Part shown: positions 52,706-56,161 of the stretch, one piece after another
How positions within the stretch are numbered: position 1 is the stretch's first letter
Layout: each line of letters starts with the position of its first letter
DNA from: Pseudocalidococcus azoricus BACA0444
GTDB lineage: Bacteria > Cyanobacteriota > Cyanobacteriia > Thermosynechococcales > Thermosynechococcaceae
NCBI RefSeq assembly: GCF_031729055.1
Contig: NZ_JAVMIP010000020.1
Span: forward strand, 1-56,161
Length of the DNA stretch: 56,161 bases
Direction of reading: 5' to 3'
Position numbers and translations under genes: made by a program
The notes under the pieces: generated by a model
Told to the model about the DNA's origin: nothing
What the model saw: only the letters and a program-made list of their open reading frames with translations
The model's database searches: none

Positions 52706-53908
52706 GTGGCTAACTTAGAGCAAATCCAGCAGGAATTAACGGTGCTTCACGACCAGGCCCGGCAGGGGTTTGCCCAACTGCATCAGGCCTACGGCCGGTA
52801 TCTCAAGATCTTAGGCCCTATCGCCCAGCAACAACTGATCACCGCAGCCTATCAAGTTTGCACCCAGATCGTCCCAGAACGGTTTTTAAAGTTAGAGCCA
52901 GAAGCGCGGGAAAGACTACAACGGAAAATCCACTTACTGGGGGAAGACCTGCGCCTCAGCTTGGGGGAGTTACTCCCTGAACAACCGGTGCTTGAACAAA
53001 GCAAGACTCCAACAGTAGAGGATCAAGGAACAGAAAACAGCACTGAAGCAGATGAAAATCCAGAAAGCTCTCCAGAATCTCTCCAAACAGAAGACAATCA
53101 AGCCAAGGACATTACTCCAAGTCCCAAATCATTGCCAGAGCCGAATCTGGAGATGACCATTGCTAAGCTTTTGCACCAGGCCGCCCATGGAGTCAATCGA
53201 GCCTTGCAAAAGGTGGACATCTTACCGGAGTTTCCTTGGGAGCAGATTCTCGAAATTGCCTTAAAAGCCCAAGGTCGCCCCCTCAGTCGCCTCCCTAACA
53301 TCATGATGGTGATGGTTGCAGGCCCGGAGGATCGGTCTGAAGATCAACCCACTGCTCGCCCGCAAAAGTCTAACCATAACCCCCCTTCCGGTGGCGAATC
53401 TGGTCAATTGGTCGAGTCTCCCAGCGACGATACAGAAGCTCAAGCGGATGCCGAAGAAACAGAAAAACGAGACAACATTGATATTGCGGCATTTTTCCAG
53501 GCCCTGATGAATCGGCGTATTCAAGAGGCTGATGCAGAGGATGAAGACCAAGCTGATGAGGACGAAGAAGATGAAATTCAATTTGATCCCGAAGATACTT
53601 CCACGAGCGACTCAACATTGGCCCAAGAGGTGTCCCGCTTGCAAGCCCAGTTAAATGAGATGGATGTTCCCCCAGCGGATGATCGGCCAATTCCTCTGAT
53701 TGCCATTTATTTACATTTGGAAGACCTAGATTTCAACCACCCCGGCCTGGGGAGTCAACGCCAACAAATCCGCCAGTTAAAAATTAAACTCGCCCAACTC
53801 CAGGAAAAAATTGCCGAGACATTCCGACAGCGATTAGTTTTAGAGGCCAGCCGGGCCTGGCGGGAAACCTGGCCGAGGGAATCCCTGTCAAAACTGCCAG
53901 AATCTTGA
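52706..53908 (+). CDS. Acidic protein of unknown function
   Basis: 400 residues from GTG 52706. A helical N-terminal domain (1-95, FAQLHQAYGRYLKILGPIAQ) and a C-terminal helical part (about 320-395) are joined by a long, very acidic low-complexity region (about 95-145 and 205-300, with AEDEDQADEDEEDEIQFDPE). No family recognised; cyanobacterial in style. The central segment LEMTIAKLLHQAAHGVNRAL (145-200) looks folded. 22 bp before the esterase gene, so the two may share a transcript. Confidence 0.7.
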   Translation: MANLEQIQQELTVLHDQARQGFAQLHQAYGRYLKILGPIAQQQLITAAYQVCTQIVPERFLKLEPEARERLQRKIHLLGEDLRLSLGELLPEQPVLEQSKTPTVEDQGTENSTEADENPESSPESLQTEDNQAKDITPSPKSLPEPNLEMTIAKLLHQAAHGVNRALQKVDILPEFPWEQILEIALKAQGRPLSRLPNIMMVMVAGPEDRSEDQPTARPQKSNHNPPSGGESGQLVESPSDDTEAQADAEETEKRDNIDIAAFFQALMNRRIQEADAEDEDQADEDEEDEIQFDPEDTSTSDSTLAQEVSRLQAQLNEMDVPPADDRPIPLIAIYLHLEDLDFNHPGLGSQRQQIRQLKIKLAQLQEKIAETFRQRLVLEASRAWRETWPRESLSKLPES

Positions 53909-53929
53909 TTTAGGGCTAGAGAATAATCT

Positions 53930-54706
53930 ATGGGTATGTTTACAGGCCAGTTAAGGAATGAACCGTTTTTTCTGCCAGGTCGCGATCCCAACCGAGCCTG
54001 TTTAATGCTCCATGGCCTGGGGGCTGGAACCTATGAACTACAAATCTTGGCGGAACATCTGCATCAACAAGGAAACACCCTTAAGGCGATCCTCTACCCC
54101 GGCCATGATCAGCCCCAAGCCAATATGCCCAACTCCACCTGGCAACAGTGGTACAAAGCGGTAGAACGGGCCTATCTAGAGTTAAAAGCGACCTACTCGG
54201 AAGTTGATGTGATTGGCTTTTCCACGGGCTGCCCCTTGGGGTTATATCTGGCCAGTCAGCATCCAATCAGAAAATTAGTCTGTTTGTGCCCCTACTTGTC
54301 CTTAAAACAACCTTGGTATTCTCCCGTTCCCTTGGAATCGCTGATCAAATCCGTTGGCCTTTTCTTACCCCAGGTTCCTCGGCTCGATCTACCGTTTCGA
54401 GATCCCACCTTGAAAGCCCAGGTCAACCGCGTCAAGTTCTATAGGACGTTTAACTTAGTGGCGGTTCGCAGTGCAATGGAGCTAATTGAGACAGTGAAGC
54501 CCTTGATTCCAGAAATTACTGTACCTACACTGATTATCCAGGCCCGCCACGATACGATTGTCAATCCTGAAGGCGCGGTTTACCTCTATGAAGCCTTGGG
54601 GTCAGGGATCAAAAAACTGGCCTGGTGCGAAAACTCAGATCATATTATTACCCTTGACTATGATCGTGACCAAGTTGCGGCGGAAGTGACTGCATTCTTG
54701 AACTAG
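53930..54706 (+). CDS. Carboxylesterase-like alpha/beta hydrolase
   Basis: 258 residues. Oxyanion region CLMLHGLGAGTYELQIL, nucleophile elbow IGFSTGCPLG, Asp in LIIQARHDTIVNP, His in NSDHIITLDYDRD: a full catalytic triad in the order of Est30-type carboxylesterases/monoglyceride lipases. No signal peptide. Physiological substrate unknown. Followed 45 bp later by dcd. Confidence 0.88.
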   Translation: MGMFTGQLRNEPFFLPGRDPNRACLMLHGLGAGTYELQILAEHLHQQGNTLKAILYPGHDQPQANMPNSTWQQWYKAVERAYLELKATYSEVDVIGFSTGCPLGLYLASQHPIRKLVCLCPYLSLKQPWYSPVPLESLIKSVGLFLPQVPRLDLPFRDPTLKAQVNRVKFYRTFNLVAVRSAMELIETVKPLIPEITVPTLIIQARHDTIVNPEGAVYLYEALGSGIKKLAWCENSDHIITLDYDRDQVAAEVTAFLN

Positions 54707-54751
54707 AGTAGGAAAGGCAACCCCAGACTGCGTATAAATAGTGATGCTCCG

Positions 54752-55348
54752 ATGATTAAAAATGACCGCTGGATTGTTGACCAGGCCCGCCTGGGAATGA
54801 TTACCCCCTTTGAACCGGCCCAAGTTCGCAAAGTTGATCAGGATGGGGTGTTAATCCCTGTCATTAGCTATGGGGTTTCTAGCTATGGCTATGATATTCG
54901 CCTCTCGCCTCAGGAAATGTTGGTCTTTAAGCATATTCCCGGCACGGTTGTTAATCCTAAAAACTTTAATCCCGGCAATTTGGAGCCTGTGGAATTACAG
55001 ACGGATCAGTATGGCAGCTATTTTATTATTCCCGCCAATTCCTATGGCCTGGGGGTGAGTTTAGAGTCTATCCAGATGCCCCCAAACGTTACAGCTATTT
55101 GCCTGGGGAAAAGTACCTATGCTCGGGTTGGCCTGATTGTCAACATTACCCCCCTAGAAGCAGGTTGGGCTGGAGCGGGAATTACCTTAGAGTTTTCCAA
55201 TGCCTCCAGTGCCGATTGCCGGGTCTATGCCAATGAGGGGGTGGCCCAGTTACTCTTTTTTGAGGGTGACCCCTGCGAAACTACCTATGCTGACCGCCAA
55301 GGCAAATACCAAAACCAATCCGGTCGGGTGACTCTGGCTAAAGTTTAA
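54752..55348 (+). CDS. dcd: dCTP deaminase
   Basis: 198 residues. SSYGYDIRLSP, GKSTYARVGLIVN, the catalytic Glu in ITLEFSNAS, and AQLLFFEG match Dcd, a trimeric dUTPase-fold enzyme converting dCTP to dUTP. A TATAAAT at 54733 may be its own -10 element. Length and ends are normal. Confidence 0.93.
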   Translation: MIKNDRWIVDQARLGMITPFEPAQVRKVDQDGVLIPVISYGVSSYGYDIRLSPQEMLVFKHIPGTVVNPKNFNPGNLEPVELQTDQYGSYFIIPANSYGLGVSLESIQMPPNVTAICLGKSTYARVGLIVNITPLEAGWAGAGITLEFSNASSADCRVYANEGVAQLLFFEGDPCETTYADRQGKYQNQSGRVTLAKV

Positions 55349-55460
55349 GAAAAAAATAAGAAATCTCAAAACTACCAACCCTAGGCTGATTTTTGCTAGT
55401 CTTAAATCAAATTTGTGTGACTTTTTCACGAATTTCTGTATTTAGACCAGTGAGATTGCC

Positions 55461-56156
55461 GTGCTAATTGAATTCACTGTTGGCAACTATCGCTCCTTCA
55501 AAGAGAAAGTGACATTCAGTATGGTTGCTACTAATCTTATGTCTAAAAATAAGAGTCTTGATGAAACTAATGTCTTCAAGGTAGATGAGAAACTTAGCCT
55601 TTTGAAAAGTGCGGCAATATATGGGGCTAATGCCAGTGGAAAAAGTAACTTAGCCAAAGCCCTAGCATTTATGAGATGGTTTATGTCCAACTCATCCAGA
55701 GAAACCCAAAGCACAGATAAAATTAGAGTTGAGCCGTTTAAACTCAGTACGGAAACTGATGCCCAACCCAGTTTTTTTGAAATTGTATTCCTAATGGATC
55801 AAAAAACCTATCGTTATGGTTTTGAGGCCACTCCTGATGAGATTGTTGCAGAATGGCTCTATTATGTTCCTAAATCAAGAGAGACTAGGCTTTTTGAACG
55901 TAATAAAGACAAATTCAATATTTCTAGAACCTACAAAGCTGATGGGATTCAACAAAAAACCAGAAAAAATGCCCTGTTTCTGTCCGTATCTGCTCAATTT
56001 AATGTTGAGATTGCGGAAAATATATTAGAGCGGTCAATCGGTTGTATTTACTTAGTTTCTGGATTAAATGATATTGAGTATCGTCTTTACACAATTGACT
56101 GTTTAGTAGATACAGCATTTTTCATGACTAGTTGGCACAGTAGCAACAGTGGGTAA
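55461..56156 (+). pseudogene. AAA family ATPase (RloA/AAA_15-like), apparently truncated
   Basis: 231 residues from GTG or the TTG-like start region (MLIEFTVGNYRSFKEKVTFS). Walker A AAIYGANASGKSNLAKAL is intact. The family runs to about 400 residues with Walker B and the D-loop at the end; here the frame stops at 56154-56156 after ISG-like VSGLNDIEYRLYTIDCLVD. The last 15 residues or so (TAFFMTSWHSSNSG) do not look like the family. So either a frameshift or an insertion starting near 56110 cuts it. AT-rich, no CAGGCC word: acquired. Relatives act in RloAB or Abi defence. The window ends 5 bp later. Confidence 0.6.
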
Positions 56157-56161
56157 AATAA

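Overview
The window is chromosomal DNA of a cyanobacterium. It holds the 5' end of psbD, petL, psbU, psb29/thf1, homogentisate phytyltransferase, the FO-synthase subunit cofG, a FurA-type regulator and several cyanobacteria-specific families (DUF3038, DUF2808, DUF29). The style resembles unicellular Synechococcus/Thermosynechococcus-type genomes; this is an inference, since no rRNA is present. The core DNA is saturated with one palindromic word, CAGGCCTG, and its half CAGGCC/GGCCTG. The classic HIP1 palindrome GCGATCGC was noticed only once (near 30.67 kb).

Layout. 0-10.8 kb is core: psbD start, a CorC-type membrane protein, tRNA-Met, petL, tocopherol and FO biosynthesis, an MFS and an ABC exporter, cysE and a glycosyltransferase. 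10.8-13.6 kb is a small integrated element beside tRNA-Glu: a tyrosine integrase with four tandem 10-bp repeats in front of it, and an opposing operon of very small genes that includes an excisionase-like protein with an unusual terminator/attenuator leader and a gene that seems to need a -1 frameshift. 13.7-22.5 kb is core: peroxiredoxin, amine oxidase, a solitary DNA methyltransferase, GH38 alpha-mannosidase, a 2H-phosphoesterase-like protein, a thioredoxin-like protein and pyrG.

22.5-24.4 kb is an accessory block of cassette-like genes (alpha/beta hydrolase, GFA protein, SpeD-like protein) separated by integron attC-like sites, with no integrase seen in the window. 24.5-31.5 kb returns to core (amidase, bioY, FHA-adenylate cyclase, psbU, nadB, psb29, methyltransferase). 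31.5-34.6 kb is a second accessory block: another attC-like site, an unknown ORF, a HEPN-like protein, a VapC/antitoxin pair and two diverged families of intergenic repeats. 34.7-39.2 kb has two VOC proteins, a metal-type P-ATPase without the CPx motif, a possible heme-utilisation-like protein and an FHA protein. 39.2-40.2 kb has a MITE-like inverted repeat and a methyltransferase-like gene.

40.3-55.4 kb is again core: a large unknown protein, aat, a frameshifted DUF29 remnant, bioA, cobK, a fur-DUF2808-LD-carboxypeptidase run with one-base overlaps, an Rrf2 regulator, GAF/HD-GYP, rluD-type synthase, rpsB-tsf, an acidic unknown protein, an esterase and dcd. The window closes in an AAA ATPase whose C-terminus appears cut off.

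The best candidates for something new are the iterated CAGGCCTG word and its absence from acquired DNA, the attC-like cassette array, and the small tRNA-Glu element with its RNA-level control signals.
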